Positions 54,404 through 63,958 of a DNA stretch of 64,000 nucleotides are shown here, piece by piece. Made by a program: the position numbers and the translations under genes. Location: NCBI RefSeq assembly GCF_002251795.1, contig NZ_NOXU01000030.1, positions 372,001 to 436,000 on the forward strand. The letters run 5' to 3'. How positions within the stretch are numbered: position 1 is the first letter of the stretch; the number at the start of each line of letters is the position of its first letter. The notes beneath the pieces are model-generated. The model made no database searches and was not told the DNA's origin. It saw only the letters and a program-made list of their open reading frames with translations. This DNA comes from Niveispirillum lacus (GTDB lineage Bacteria > Pseudomonadota > Alphaproteobacteria > Azospirillales > Azospirillaceae).

Positions 54404-54850
54404 ATGTCCAGCATTACGGCGGTTATGCCCTATTTCACGGTGAAAGATGCCTCTGCGGCGATCGATTTCTACCGTCGCGCCTTCGGGGCGGTGGAGATTT
54501 TCCGGATGACCGACCCGATGGATGGCCGCATCGGCCATGCCGAACTGCGCCTGGGGGACAGCACCATCATGCTGTCGGATGAATATCCGGATTTCGGTGC
54601 GCTGAGCCCCGATACGGTGGGCGGCACGCCGGTAACGCTGTATCTGGCGACCAAGGCGGTTGATGAGGATCTGGCGCGCGCCGCAGAGGCTGGCGCGATG
54701 GTGATCCGGGCCGCCGCGAACCAGAGCTTTGGTGAACGCAGCGCCATGATCATGGACCCGTTCGGCCATCGCTGGATGCTGTCCCAAACCATCGAACAGG
54801 TCAGCCCGGAAGAGATGCAGCGCCGCTGGAACGCGGAAACGGGTGCGTGA
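54404..54850 (+). CDS. VOC-family (glyoxalase/PhnB-like) protein
   Basis: 148 aa. It begins MSSITAVMPYFTVKDASAAI and has FYRRAFGAVEIFRM, GHAELRLGDSTIMLSDEYP and FGERSAMIMDPFGHRWMLS, the PhnB/glyoxalase-fold pattern of paired beta-alpha-beta modules. Such proteins are often dioxygenase-like or resistance proteins of unknown substrate. It is controlled most likely by the divergent TetR-type repressor. Confidence 0.9.
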   Translation: MSSITAVMPYFTVKDASAAIDFYRRAFGAVEIFRMTDPMDGRIGHAELRLGDSTIMLSDEYPDFGALSPDTVGGTPVTLYLATKAVDEDLARAAEAGAMVIRAAANQSFGERSAMIMDPFGHRWMLSQTIEQVSPEEMQRRWNAETGA

Positions 54851-54871
54851 GCGCTGGGACGGTGGGGGCGA

Positions 54872-55498
54872 TCACGCCCCCGCAATCACCTTGTTGAAGG
54901 CCTTCACGGCCGCCGCCGGACCATCCTTGTACCCCCACACCCCGCCGCTGACGGCCAGGAAGTCGGCCCCGGCATCGACCAGGACGGCGCAATTATCCAC
55001 CGTGATGCCGCCAATGGCCACGCAAGGCACTTCCATCATTTCCTGCCACCAGGACAGGATTTCCGGCTCGGCCCGGGCCTTGGGGTCCTTGGTGGCCGTG
55101 TCGAAGAAGGCACCGAAAGCGACGTAATCCGCCCCATCCTCTCCCGCCACCATGGCCAGATGCCGGCTGTCATGGCAGGTGACGCCGACAATGGCGTCGC
55201 GGCCCATGATCTTGCGCGCCTGGGCATAGGGCGTGTCTTCCTGCCCGACATGCACGCCGTCACAGCCACCCGCCGCCGCCAGGTCGGGCCGATCATTCAG
55301 GATGAAGGCTACCTCCCGGCTTTGCACCACGGGGCGCAGGGCGTCGATGGCGCGGCGGATGACATCGTCGCCCACATCCTTCAGCCGCAACTGCACGCAG
55401 GCCACATCGCCCGCATCCAGCGCCGAGGCCAGCAGGGCGGGGAAGGTGGCGAGATCGATCTTGGGCGGGGTGATCAGGTAGAGGCGGCAGTCGGACAT
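54872..55498 (-). CDS. thiE: Thiamine phosphate synthase
   Basis: 208 aa from ATG 55498 ([13 protein letters not shown]). The TIM-barrel blocks are [17 protein letters not shown] (pyrophosphate and Mg site), [19 protein letters not shown] and AIGGITVDN. It couples HMP-PP with the thiazole phosphate. No TPP riboswitch is seen upstream, and no other thi genes are adjacent. The 3' end of the upstream fbaB unit is terminated before it. Confidence 0.92.
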   Translation of the reverse strand: MSDCRLYLITPPKIDLATFPALLASALDAGDVACVQLRLKDVGDDVIRRAIDALRPVVQSREVAFILNDRPDLAAAGGCDGVHVGQEDTPYAQARKIMGRDAIVGVTCHDSRHLAMVAGEDGADYVAFGAFFDTATKDPKARAEPEILSWWQEMMEVPCVAIGGITVDNCAVLVDAGADFLAVSGGVWGYKDGPAAAVKAFNKVIAGA

Positions 55499-55514
55499 GG
55501 TTTTCTCTGAACGA

Positions 55515-55553
55515 TAAAGAAAAGGCCCGGCGGGCTGAACCACGCCGGGCCCC
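55515..55553 (-). terminator. Terminator of fbaB
   Basis: GGCCCGGCG (55524-55532) pairs with CGCCGGGCC (55543-55551), and the minus-strand tail is TTTTCTTTATCG. It lies 85 nt after the fbaB stop and 17 nt before the thiE ATG, so thiE needs its own promoter or read-through. Confidence 0.82.
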
Positions 55554-55638
55554 TTAACGGGCACTATATAGCAAGGGCCGGTGCACTTGACCCCTGCTAT
55601 CCACGCCGGGCGGCGCAGAAGGGAACAGGGACCAACCC

Positions 55639-56568
55639 TTATTCCTTGTTCTGGTAGATACGCACCAGCTTGTCCAGCAGGGCCAGCGCGTCCTCGCGGG
55701 AACGCTGGAAGGCGTTGCGGCCGATGATGGAGCCGTTGCCGCCGCCATCGCGGATGGCGCGGGCATCCTCATACACCGCATCCTCGCCCTTGGCAGCGCC
55801 GCCGGAGAAGACAACGATGCGGCGACCATTGAAGCAGGCCTGGGTGATGTGCTTCACGCGCTCGGCCAGGGTCTCGCGCGGGATATTGTGCTTTTCATAG
55901 ATCTTGCGCGCCTCGTCCTGTTCCAGGTCGGCGGTCGGCAGCTTGACCTTGATGATGTGGGCGCCCAGCAGGGCGGCCATATGGGCGGCGTAGGCATCCA
56001 CGTCCAGCGCCAGCTCACCCTTCTTGGAGATGTCGCCGCCGCGCGGGTAGGACCAGATGACGGTGGCGATGCCCTTGGACTTCGCCTCGCGCGACAGTTC
56101 GCGGATTTCCTCATACTGGCCGAACATGGCGTCGGAGCCGGGATAGATCGTAAAGCCGATGGCCGAACAGCCCAGGCGCAGCGCGTCATCAACGCTGGCG
56201 GTGACGGCCTGATCGGCCCCTTCTTTCAGACGTGACAGGCTGTTGGCACTGTTCATCTTCAAGATCAAGGGGATGGAGCCGGCGAAGGTGGCGGCACCGG
56301 CTTCCAGCGGGCCCAGTGGTGCTGCATAGGCCGACAGGCCGGCATCAATGGCCAACTGGTAGTGATAGTGCGGGTCATAGGCGGCAGGGTTCATGGCAAA
56401 GCTGCGGGCCGGACCATGCTCGAAACCCTGGTCGACAGGCAGGATCACCAGCTTGCCGGTGCCGCCCAGGCGGCCTTCCATCAGGATGCGGGCGAGATTG
56501 GCCTTGGTGCCGGGATTGTCGCTCTCATACCAGGAAAGGATTTCCTTAACGCGGCGGGTCAGCTTCAT
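55639..56568 (-). CDS. fbaB: Class I fructose-bisphosphate aldolase, DhnA type
   Basis: 309 aa from ATG 56568 ([20 protein letters not shown]). [41 protein letters not shown] (Schiff-base Lys region) and [10 protein letters not shown] define the archaeal/DhnA-type metal-independent aldolase. It cleaves fructose 1,6-bisphosphate in glycolysis or runs in reverse for gluconeogenesis. It matches pfkA and the pyk-like gene as part of a glycolytic set, though the three lie apart. Confidence 0.95.
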   Translation of the reverse strand: MKLTRRVKEILSWYESDNPGTKANLARILMEGRLGGTGKLVILPVDQGFEHGPARSFAMNPAAYDPHYHYQLAIDAGLSAYAAPLGPLEAGAATFAGSIPLILKMNSANSLSRLKEGADQAVTASVDDALRLGCSAIGFTIYPGSDAMFGQYEEIRELSREAKSKGIATVIWSYPRGGDISKKGELALDVDAYAAHMAALLGAHIIKVKLPTADLEQDEARKIYEKHNIPRETLAERVKHITQACFNGRRIVVFSGGAAKGEDAVYEDARAIRDGGGNGSIIGRNAFQRSREDALALLDKLVRIYQNKE

Positions 56569-56686
56569 CTTCGTTTTCCTGCCAGTTCGGCGGGCCGTTT
56601 CGGCCCTCATGTGGGTGCGGGTTTGATATCGCAGGCACCGGCGTAAAGCAACGTGACGACATTACGAGATAGTGGCCTAGATTCCG

Positions 56687-57151
56687 TTACATTGTTTTGA
56701 AATCAATATGTTGCGTCAGGTATTGCTTTAGCGTGGCACCACGGTTGCGCCGCCAGCACACCTCTGTTGTGAGCAGCGGCGCGGGGTGCAGCCGGGCACC
56801 ATGGGCCTCTGCTAACGATGTCAGACGGGTCAGCACCCCATCTGGAGTCGCAGGGCCAGGGGTAAAGGCGATGTCGGTGCAGCCGGCGCGCAAGGCAGAA
56901 AGTACCAGGCCGGGCAGGTCAGCGCAGTCCAGTAGGGCCTGGAAGGGGCCTGGCGCCTGGGCGGCCCAGACCTCCTGCAATCCCGCCCACCATCCGGCAC
57001 CGGCCAGCCCGCTGATACCGGTGGCCGAGACCAGCCTGACCGGCCGGCCCTGCGCGATGTCGAGAACCATCCTTCCGGCCTCCAGCCCGTCCACCCGCAC
57101 GGCGGGGACGGTGGACCAGTCGATGGAGAGGGCGCAATCCATCACCGTCAT
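56687..57151 (-). CDS. Hypothetical protein (154 aa)
   Basis: 154 aa from ATG 57151 (MTVMDCALSIDWSTVPAVRV). The pattern of short strands and helices (GRPVRLVSATGISGLAGAGW, QALLDCADLPGLVLSALRAG, CTDIAFTPGPATPDGV) could be an alpha/beta fold, perhaps STAS-like. No catalytic motif is visible. It stands divergent to the pyk-like gene with 140 bp between. The upstream extension is not protein-like. Confidence 0.65.
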   Translation of the reverse strand: MTVMDCALSIDWSTVPAVRVDGLEAGRMVLDIAQGRPVRLVSATGISGLAGAGWWAGLQEVWAAQAPGPFQALLDCADLPGLVLSALRAGCTDIAFTPGPATPDGVLTRLTSLAEAHGARLHPAPLLTTEVCWRRNRGATLKQYLTQHIDFKTM

Positions 57152-57291
57152 GACACTTCCTTCGGGGTCTGGGACGGGTTCTGTTAACCCCGATATGGGG
57201 CCGCCATCTCTACCTGAATGCCGGCGCGCCGTCACGGGCCTGTCATGACCGCCGCCTATGCTGCTCCCTGGACAAGCGATCAGGTGCAGGA

Positions 57292-58788
57292 ATGACTCAG
57301 AAGGGGCGAATGCAGGACCCACCGCATACGGAAATGACGGCGCAGACGCTGTTGGCGGAACTCGCAGCCTTGCGCACCCTGGTGCTGGCGGACGCGGCCC
57401 ACACGCTGGAGCCGTGGGAGGTGGCCAGGCCAGTACCGGACGGCATCGTCAACCTGTCCCATTATCTGGCCCTGCGCCGACACGATCTGCGTCCTGTGCA
57501 GCGGCGCCTGATGGCGTTGGGGCTGTCGTCGCTGGGCCGGCTGGAAGGCCGGGTTTTGCCGACCCTGGACGCGGTGATCTCGGCGCTGGCAGCCCTGGCA
57601 GGACGGGACAATCCGGTTGCCGCCCCTTTGGAGGCTGCCTTCTTTGCCGGCGAGGTCCGGTTAGCAACCGCTGCGGATGCGCTGCTGGGACCAGCCGCCC
57701 CTCACCGCCGCTGCCGTATCATGGTGACGCTGCCCGGCACCGCCGCCGCCGACCCGGATATGATTCTGGATCTGGCCCGGCGTGGCATGGACATCGTCCG
57801 GATCAACTGCGCCCATGATGATGCGGCCGCCTGGCGGGCGATGGCGGCGCATGCGCGCCGTGCCGCCTCGCTGGTGGGCCGGCCGCTATCCATTCTGATG
57901 GATATTGCAGGCCCAAAGATTCGCACGGGCGAGGTACGGACAAAGGAGAAGAAGGCCCGCTTGCAGGCCGGTGATGCCCTGCGGCTGGTGGCGTCGGGCG
58001 AGCCTTGGTGCGATGCGCATGCTCCCTTTGCGGCGGCTGTGTCGCTGGCGGAGATCGTGCGCCGCCTGTCGCCGGGTGAGCGGCTGCGCTACGACGATGG
58101 TGCGCTGGAAGGGGTGGTGGAGGGGGTGGACAGCGACACGGCTATCATCCGTATCGTCCGGGCCAAGGGCGGTGGCGTGAAACTGAAGCCCGAGAAGGGG
58201 CTGAATCTGCCCGACACGGCGCTGGGCCTTTCCCCCCTGACCGACAAGGACCAGGATGATCTGGCCACCGTTGTCGAATGTGCCGATATGATTGGCTATT
58301 CCTTTGTCAGCCGGCCTGAGGATATCGACCTGCTGGAGCGCGCCCTGGACCGCTGCGCCGTGGAGCGTAAGCCGGGGCTGGTGGCCAAGATCGAACGGCC
58401 GGAGGCTGTGACCAACCTGCCGGGCCTGATGGCACGGGCAGCAGCAAAGGACTGGCCCTTCGGTGTGATGATCGCCCGCGGTGATCTGGCCGCCGAAATC
58501 GGGTTCGAGCGTGTGGCGGAAATGCAGGAGGAAATTCTCTGGCTGTGCGAGGCGGCTGGTGTACCCGTCATCTGGGCCACGCAGGTGCTGGAGGATCTGG
58601 TAAAGGACGGGGTGCCGTCGCGCGGGGAAATGACGGATGCTGCTATGGCCGCACGGGCCGAATGCGTGATGCTGAACAAGGGTCCGGCGGTGGCGGCCGC
58701 TGTCGATCTGCTGGACCGGCTGTTGGCCCGCATGGATGGGCATATCGTGAAGAAAACCCCCACCTTGCGGGCCCTGAAATCCTGGTAG
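57292..58788 (+). CDS. Pyruvate kinase-like protein with N-terminal extension and no C-domain
   Basis: 498 aa. Residues 1-135 are a helical extension unlike pyruvate kinase (LLAELAALRTLVLADAAHTL, VNLSHYLALRRHDLRPVQRR). The barrel then follows: GMDIVRINCAHDD (for IVRxNxSH), ILMDIAGPKIRTGEV, GLVAKIERPEAVTNL (catalytic Lys motif KIE), VMIARGDLAAEIGF and WATQVLEDLVKDGVPSRGEM. The sequence ends soon after the barrel, so the usual allosteric C-domain is absent. Cys-Ala-His replaces the usual Phe-Ser-His after the Asn. Activity as pyruvate kinase is uncertain. Confidence 0.82.
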   Translation: MTQKGRMQDPPHTEMTAQTLLAELAALRTLVLADAAHTLEPWEVARPVPDGIVNLSHYLALRRHDLRPVQRRLMALGLSSLGRLEGRVLPTLDAVISALAALAGRDNPVAAPLEAAFFAGEVRLATAADALLGPAAPHRRCRIMVTLPGTAAADPDMILDLARRGMDIVRINCAHDDAAAWRAMAAHARRAASLVGRPLSILMDIAGPKIRTGEVRTKEKKARLQAGDALRLVASGEPWCDAHAPFAAAVSLAEIVRRLSPGERLRYDDGALEGVVEGVDSDTAIIRIVRAKGGGVKLKPEKGLNLPDTALGLSPLTDKDQDDLATVVECADMIGYSFVSRPEDIDLLERALDRCAVERKPGLVAKIERPEAVTNLPGLMARAAAKDWPFGVMIARGDLAAEIGFERVAEMQEEILWLCEAAGVPVIWATQVLEDLVKDGVPSRGEMTDAAMAARAECVMLNKGPAVAAAVDLLDRLLARMDGHIVKKTPTLRALKSW

Positions 58789-58789
58789 G

Positions 58790-59584
58790 TCAGGGGCAGG
58801 TGGGCCCTCCCAGTGTCGGTGGGTTTGCGGCCGGCTGTGGTCGCACCTTTGCGGAGACGGGCAGGGGCAACGCCTGCAGCCGTGTCGCCACCAGCGATGC
58901 CATGGCCCGCGCCCCCTTCTCGCTGAAATGGGTGTCGTCGGCAATGCCCTCGGCCCAGCGTGTGTAACCAGCAGCCTGGGCCTGTTCCTTGCTGTAATGC
59001 AGGAAATAGGCTTTGGCTGGCTCCGGCCCCAGCCCATGCACATAGACCCGGCTGTCATAGCCCAGATCAATCAGCGGGGTGCCCGTCTCTCGCGCCACTG
59101 CCCGCGTGACCTCGGCATAGGTGGCAAAACTGTCGTTGATGCTGCCATCCGGGGCGAAGCTGCGGCGCGCCACCGGTGTCAGCAGAACGGGCTGCGCGCC
59201 CTTTTCGCGGGCCATGGCGATGAAGCGCAGCAGATTGACACGGAAAGCGGGCAGGGGCGTATAGCGCTCCTCCCGCGCCTGATTGGCATCATTGTGCCCG
59301 AACTGAATCAGCAGCGTATCGCCCGCGGCGATATCCTTGGCAATGGCATCAAAGCGCCCTTCGGCGATGAAGCTTTTGGTGCTGCGGCCGCCCATGGCCC
59401 GGTTTTCCACCGTCACCGTGCCGTCCAGATTACAGGCCAACGCCATGCCCCAGCCCATCTGCGGATAGCGGTCGGGGGCGTAATGGGCGGCCGTGCTGTC
59501 CCCGGCAATGAAAATGCGCTCGGCCATCGCCGCTGGCGCTGACAGCAGCAGGGCTGCCAGGGCCGGGAACATCCAGTACCGCAT
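58790..59584 (-). CDS. SGNH/GDSL esterase, rhamnogalacturonan acetylesterase-like (CE12)
   Basis: 264 aa from ATG 59584, six nt after GGGAGG. The signal peptide is MRYWMFPALAALLLSAPAAM. FIAGDSTAA has nucleophile Ser30, NRAMGGRSTKSF and FGHNDANQ supply the oxyanion-hole residues, and DDTHFSEKGA gives the Asp and His. It belongs to the RhgT/YesT-type family that deacetylates plant pectin fragments, which would suit a plant-associated bacterium. No pectinase gene is adjacent. Confidence 0.9.
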   Translation of the reverse strand: MRYWMFPALAALLLSAPAAMAERIFIAGDSTAAHYAPDRYPQMGWGMALACNLDGTVTVENRAMGGRSTKSFIAEGRFDAIAKDIAAGDTLLIQFGHNDANQAREERYTPLPAFRVNLLRFIAMAREKGAQPVLLTPVARRSFAPDGSINDSFATYAEVTRAVARETGTPLIDLGYDSRVYVHGLGPEPAKAYFLHYSKEQAQAAGYTRWAEGIADDTHFSEKGARAMASLVATRLQALPLPVSAKVRPQPAANPPTLGGPTCP

Positions 59585-59783
59585 CGCCATCCTCCCGCAG
59601 ATTTGTATGACAACTTTCAAGCCGGTGGCAAAATAGGCGCAGCGGGCGGCCAGGGCAAGGGTCTTTGGCCGTCAGATACTGTTATGTTCCGATCCGTACC
59701 TTCCCCCCTGTGGGCGCTTTACGCGCTGCCCTCTCCGCCCCTATAAACGGGGCACCGATTGACCCCTAGGCTTCTGGTTTTCC

Positions 59784-61058
59784 ATGCACGACATCCGTTC
59801 CATCCGCGACAATCCCGCTGCCTTTGATGCCGGCCTGGCCCGGCGTGGTGTGGAACCGCTGTCTCCCCGCATCCTGGAACTGGATCAGGAACGCCGTGCC
59901 TGCCAGACGCAGGCCCAGGAGCTGCAGGCCCGCCGGAATGAGGCGTCTAAGCTGATCGGCGCCTATAAGAAGGAGGGCAAGGACGCCCAACCCCTGCTGG
60001 ATGAGGTCGCGGCGATCAAAGAAAAGATGCCGCAGCTTGAGGAACGCGAGAAGGAACTGGGGGCCGAGCTGGACCGCATTCTGGCCTCCTATCCCAACAT
60101 CCCCGCCCCGGATGTGCCCGACGGCAAGGATGAGCATGACAATGTCGAAATCCGCCGCGTCGGCACGCCAACGGAAATCGTGGGCGCCAAGCAGCATTTT
60201 GAGCTGGGCGAAGCCTTGGGCCTGATGAGCTTTGATCTGGCGGCCAAGCTGTCGGGTGCGCGGTTTACGGTCCTGCGTGGACAGTTGGCCCGGCTGGAGC
60301 GGGCCCTGGGCGATTTCATGCTGGACATCCACACGACCGAGTACGGCTATGAGGAAGTGTCCCCGCCGCTGCTGGTCAAGGATGACGCCGCTTTCGGCAC
60401 GGGCCAGTTGCCGAAATTCACCGAGGACCTGTTCCAGACCACCAACGGTTTCTGGCTGATCCCAACGGCGGAAGTGCCGCTGACCAATCTGGTCAATGAC
60501 GCCATCCTGGATGCCGAGGAGCTGCCCCTGCGCCTGACGGCCCGCACGCCCTGTTTCCGGTCGGAGGCCGGGTCGGCCGGGCGTGACACGCGCGGCATGA
60601 TCCGCCAGCATCAGTTCTACAAGGTGGAAATGGTCTCCATCACCCGGCCCGATCAGTCGGCGGCGGAGCATGAGCGGATGACCGATGCGGCGGAAACGGT
60701 GCTGAAGCGTCTGGGCCTGCCGTTCCGCACGGTCACGCTTTGCTCGGGCGATATGGGCTTCACGGCCCAGAAAACCTACGATATCGAGGTCTGGCTGCCG
60801 GGCCAGGCTGCGTACCGCGAAATCTCCTCCTGCTCCAACTGTGGTGACTTCCAGGCCCGGCGCATGAAGGCCCGCTTCCGCGCCAAGGGGGAGAAGTCGA
60901 CACAGTTCGTGCATACGCTGAACGGCTCCGGTACCGCCGTGGGCCGCTGCCTGATCGCGGTGCTGGAAAATTATCAGCAGCCTGACGGCTCCATCCTGAT
61001 CCCGGACGCCCTGCGCCCGTACATGGGCGGGCTGGAGCGGATTGCCCTCAATGGCTGA
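59784..61058 (+). CDS. serS: Serine--tRNA ligase
   Basis: 424 aa. The N-terminal coiled-coil arm (about 25-105) that grips tRNA-Ser precedes the class II core: [20 protein letters not shown] is motif 2 and [16 protein letters not shown] motif 3. It heads the serS-surE-pcm-nlpD cluster; its end overlaps surE by 8 bp. Confidence 0.97.
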   Translation: MHDIRSIRDNPAAFDAGLARRGVEPLSPRILELDQERRACQTQAQELQARRNEASKLIGAYKKEGKDAQPLLDEVAAIKEKMPQLEEREKELGAELDRILASYPNIPAPDVPDGKDEHDNVEIRRVGTPTEIVGAKQHFELGEALGLMSFDLAAKLSGARFTVLRGQLARLERALGDFMLDIHTTEYGYEEVSPPLLVKDDAAFGTGQLPKFTEDLFQTTNGFWLIPTAEVPLTNLVNDAILDAEELPLRLTARTPCFRSEAGSAGRDTRGMIRQHQFYKVEMVSITRPDQSAAEHERMTDAAETVLKRLGLPFRTVTLCSGDMGFTAQKTYDIEVWLPGQAAYREISSCSNCGDFQARRMKARFRAKGEKSTQFVHTLNGSGTAVGRCLIAVLENYQQPDGSILIPDALRPYMGGLERIALNG

Positions 61059-61827
61059 TTTCGATTTCACCGGCACCCGCATCCTGATCAGCAATGATGA
61101 CGGCATCCATGCCCAGGGGCTGGCCGTGCTGGAGGCGATTGCCCGCGACCTGACCGACGATGTCTGGGTGGTGGCGCCAGAGACGGAGCAGTCCGGCGCC
61201 TCCCATTCGCTGACCATGCATCGGCCGTTGCGCGTGCGCGAACTGGGGCCGAAACGTTATGCCGTTGATGGCACGCCCACCGACTGCGTGTTGCTGGCCA
61301 TCAACCATTTCATGGCCGACAAGAAGCCGGCCCTGGTTCTGTCGGGCATCAATCATGGCAGCAATCTGGGCGAGGATGTGACCTATTCCGGCACCATCGC
61401 CTGCGCCATGGAGGCCACGCTGCTGGGGGTGCGCGCCATCGCCATGAGCCAGCGCATGCCCCATGGCGGCCCGCCCAACTGGGCCGTTGCCAAGGCCTTG
61501 GGCCCACAGGTCGTGCGCAAGGTGATGGCCGCCGACTGGCCGAAGCTGGTCTTGATGAATGTCAACTATCCCGACGTTGCTGTCGGCGATGTGACCGGTG
61601 TGCATGTGGTCCGCCACGGCAACCGCAAGATCGGGGACGAGTTGGATGAACGGATCGACCCGCGCGGCCGGCGTTATTTCTGGATCGGTGCCGCGCGCGG
61701 GGATGAGGATGTGCCCGCTGATACCGACGTGCATGTCGTCAACCATGGCGGCGTTGCGGTTACGCCGATTTTCCTGGACCTGACCCATTACGATTGTCTG
61801 GAGAACCTGAAAGGGGTCTTTGCATGA
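61051..61827 (+). CDS. surE: 5'/3'-nucleotidase SurE
   Basis: 258 aa from ATG 61051. [14 protein letters not shown] has the metal-binding Asp pair, [25 protein letters not shown] and [13 protein letters not shown] complete the site. It is a stationary-phase nucleoside monophosphatase. It overlaps serS by 8 bp and pcm by 4 bp (ATGA), so translation is coupled. Confidence 0.96.
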   Translation: MADFDFTGTRILISNDDGIHAQGLAVLEAIARDLTDDVWVVAPETEQSGASHSLTMHRPLRVRELGPKRYAVDGTPTDCVLLAINHFMADKKPALVLSGINHGSNLGEDVTYSGTIACAMEATLLGVRAIAMSQRMPHGGPPNWAVAKALGPQVVRKVMAADWPKLVLMNVNYPDVAVGDVTGVHVVRHGNRKIGDELDERIDPRGRRYFWIGAARGDEDVPADTDVHVVNHGGVAVTPIFLDLTHYDCLENLKGVFA

Positions 61828-62480
61828 CCAGCGGGGCGGCGCGCAAGATCAGGTTGCTGATGCTGCTGCGCCGCCAGGGGGTGACGGACGTCAATGTCCT
61901 GCGGGCCATCGAACTGATCCCGCGCGAATTGTTTGTGCCGCGCCCGTTCCGTGATCAGGCTTATGAGGATACGGCTCTGCCCATCGGCCATGGTCAGACC
62001 ATCAGCCAGCCGCAAGTGGTGGGCCTGATGACGCAGGCCCTGGAACTGGGTGACCGGCACAAGGTACTGGAAATCGGAACCGGGTCCGGATATCAGGCGG
62101 CAATCCTGGCCAAAATTGCCCGCCGGGTCTATACAATCGAACGTCACCGTCCGCTGGCGCAGGAGGCGGAGCAACGCTTTACCGCTCTGCGCCTGCATAA
62201 CATGACGGCCAGGGTTGGGGATGGGATTCGGGGATGGCCAGAGGCAGCGCCCTTTGAGCGCATCCTGGTCACCGCAGGTTGCATAGGTAACCCGCCTCGT
62301 GATCTAATGGACCAACTCGCGGTTGGTGGCATCATGGTGATCCCCTTGGGCCCGGATCACCGGGCATTGAATGTGGTGCGTATCCGCCGGGATCAGGATG
62401 GATTGAAGCGAGAGGTACTGTGGCCCGTCAGGTTTGTCCCCCTGCTGCCGGATGTCGCCCCGGACCCGGTGTCGGCATGA
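61824..62480 (+). CDS. pcm: Protein-L-isoaspartate O-methyltransferase
   Basis: 218 aa from ATG 61824. YEDTALPIGHGQTISQP is the substrate motif; LEIGTGSGYQAAILAK is the AdoMet site. It repairs isoaspartyl residues in ageing proteins. It overlaps surE (ATGA) and nlpD (ATGA), the conserved surE-pcm-nlpD operon. Confidence 0.95.
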   Translation: MTSGAARKIRLLMLLRRQGVTDVNVLRAIELIPRELFVPRPFRDQAYEDTALPIGHGQTISQPQVVGLMTQALELGDRHKVLEIGTGSGYQAAILAKIARRVYTIERHRPLAQEAEQRFTALRLHNMTARVGDGIRGWPEAAPFERILVTAGCIGNPPRDLMDQLAVGGIMVIPLGPDHRALNVVRIRRDQDGLKREVLWPVRFVPLLPDVAPDPVSA

Positions 62481-63745
62481 AGATGGCCTTCCGCCTCGCC
62501 CTGGCCACGATGCTGTCGGGTCTGCTGCTTTCCGGCTGCTCGACAGAGGGTGACCTGCCCAGCAAAGCCGCGCGGGCGCCTGCAGCGCCGGTGAATTCCA
62601 TTTTCGTTTCCCGCGGCGATACGCTGTACAAGCTGGCGCAGCAATATAACGTTCCGGTCCGTGACCTGATCGAGGCCAACGGGCTGACCGCGCCGTTTAT
62701 GCTCCAGCCGGGACAGCGTCTGCTGCTGCCGCTGCCCAAACTCTATGTGGTGAAGGCGGGTGACACGCTGTACGGCCTGTCACGGCAATACCAGGTCGAC
62801 ATGGCCGAACTGGTCCGTCTCAACGGGTTGCAGCATCCCTACACCCTGAAGGCTGGGCAGAGTTTGCGGTTGCCGGGGCAAAGCCCGATGGCCGGGGTAT
62901 CGGTCGCGGCCGCCCCGCCGCCGCCAGCGTTGAAACCCGCCATTCCGGCGCCAAGTCGCAAACCGGAAGTGCCGCCGGCGGCCAGTTCCAGCCCGGCGGA
63001 GCGTACGCAGCGCCCGGCGGTGGAGGTGGCGACCCTGCCGCCGCCGCCTGCGGCAGCAACCGCACCGCCGCGTCCCGCCGCCGCCCCTCTGGCCCCGCCT
63101 GTCGCGGCGGCTGGCAAACGGGGGGTGGAGACGGAAAGCCTGCCCCCCGCACCCACTGCCGCTGCGCCGGCGCCGGCCCTGGCCCCGGCAGCACCTGTCA
63201 CACCTGACCGGCGCCCCGCTGCGACACCGGCGCCACAGGTCTCGCCACCACCGGCCCAGGTGGCTGCGCCACCACCGGCCCAGGTGGCTGCGCCACCAAC
63301 GGCCCAGGTGGCTGCGGTCACTCCGCCGCCGCCACCGCCACGGGATGATGTACCCCCAGCCCGCGCGGGAAACCGTTTCCTCTGGCCCGTGCGCGGGCCG
63401 ATCCTGTCAGGATTCGGTGAAAAACCGGGCGGCTTGCGCAATGATGGTATCAATATCGGGGCGCCAAAGGGCACGGCGGTGATGGCGGCGGAAAACGGGG
63501 TCGTTGCCTATGCCGGTAATCAATTGAAATCCTTCGGCAATCTGGTTCTGATCCGTCATGATGGCGGCTGGGTGACCGTCTATGCCCATCTGGATGCGTT
63601 GGCGGTTGAACAGGGGCAGCGCGTCACGCGCGGGCAGGGGATCGGCACGGTTGGCCAGACCGGAAATGTCCGTTCCTCGCAGTTGCATTTTGCCATTCGC
63701 AAGGGCGAACAGGTGTTGAACCCTGTTGACCAATTGGAAAAATAG
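62477..63745 (+). CDS. nlpD: NlpD-like lipoprotein: two LysM and degenerate M23 (LytM) domain
   Basis: 422 aa from ATG 62477. The lipobox LLSGC gives lipidated Cys21. LysM motifs lie at about 46-88 (FVSRGDTLYKLAQQYNVPV) and 90-134 (YVVKAGDTLYGLSRQYQVD). A Pro/Ala-rich linker spans about 138-310 and includes a triplicated 8-aa unit. The M23 domain lies at about 318-418. Its metal ligands are missing: NDGIN stands where HxxxD is needed, and QLHFAI replaces HLHFEI. It is therefore an amidase activator rather than an endopeptidase, as for E. coli NlpD/EnvC. Confidence 0.92.
   Translation: MKMAFRLALATMLSGLLLSGCSTEGDLPSKAARAPAAPVNSIFVSRGDTLYKLAQQYNVPVRDLIEANGLTAPFMLQPGQRLLLPLPKLYVVKAGDTLYGLSRQYQVDMAELVRLNGLQHPYTLKAGQSLRLPGQSPMAGVSVAAAPPPPALKPAIPAPSRKPEVPPAASSSPAERTQRPAVEVATLPPPPAAATAPPRPAAAPLAPPVAAAGKRGVETESLPPAPTAAAPAPALAPAAPVTPDRRPAATPAPQVSPPPAQVAAPPPAQVAAPPTAQVAAVTPPPPPPRDDVPPARAGNRFLWPVRGPILSGFGEKPGGLRNDGINIGAPKGTAVMAAENGVVAYAGNQLKSFGNLVLIRHDGGWVTVYAHLDALAVEQGQRVTRGQGIGTVGQTGNVRSSQLHFAIRKGEQVLNPVDQLEK
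63245..63316 (+). repeat. Three tandem 24-bp repeats in the nlpD linker
   Basis: The unit CCACCACCGGCCCAGGTGGC plus TGCG occurs three times (63245-63268, 63269-63292, 63293-63316), the third with one change (A for C). It encodes PPPAQVAA-type units in frame, so copy number can vary without frameshift. Confidence 0.85.
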
Positions 63746-63765
63746 CGGCTGCTGTCCTCATCAAA

Positions 63766-63801
63766 AACAAAGGGCCGGGCACCCCGACGGTACCCGGCCC
63801 T
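63766..63801. terminator. Terminator-like stem-loop after nlpD
   Basis: AGGGCCGGG (63771-63779) pairs with CCCGGCCCT (63793-63801). The plus side continues CCATTTATTTG; the minus side has TTTGTTTTTG, so leftward termination looks better. It lies 25 nt after the nlpD stop. Confidence 0.65.
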
Positions 63802-63919
63802 CCATTTATTTGCCGAAGATCCACTGCCCACGGCGACGGCGTTAACGCCAACCGGCCTCAGCTTTGTCCTGGGCAGTGTGCGGGCAGGCCGTAACCCGCC
63901 CGCACTCTTGCGGCAGCGT

Positions 63920-63955
63920 AAACCTGCCTTGATCGTCATCGACCAAGGCAGGTTT
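63920..63955. terminator. Perfect 12-bp stem-loop near the right edge
   Basis: AAACCTGCCTTG (63920-63931) pairs with CAAGGCAGGTTT (63944-63955) around a 12-nt loop, just beyond the stop of the partial gene at 63959-64000. The T-tail is only TTT, so it may be a weak terminator. Confidence 0.6.
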
Positions 63956-63958
63956 GTC

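Noticed and set aside
55499-55638. TPP riboswitch ahead of thiE
   Set aside because: The leader contains only the fbaB terminator; the conserved TPP-aptamer segments are absent.
59766-61217. 483-codon minus-strand frame
   Set aside because: Antisense to serS/surE; no domain of its own.
63245-63316. Short direct repeats as a CRISPR array
   Set aside because: The units are contiguous without spacers and are in-frame coding repeats of the nlpD linker.
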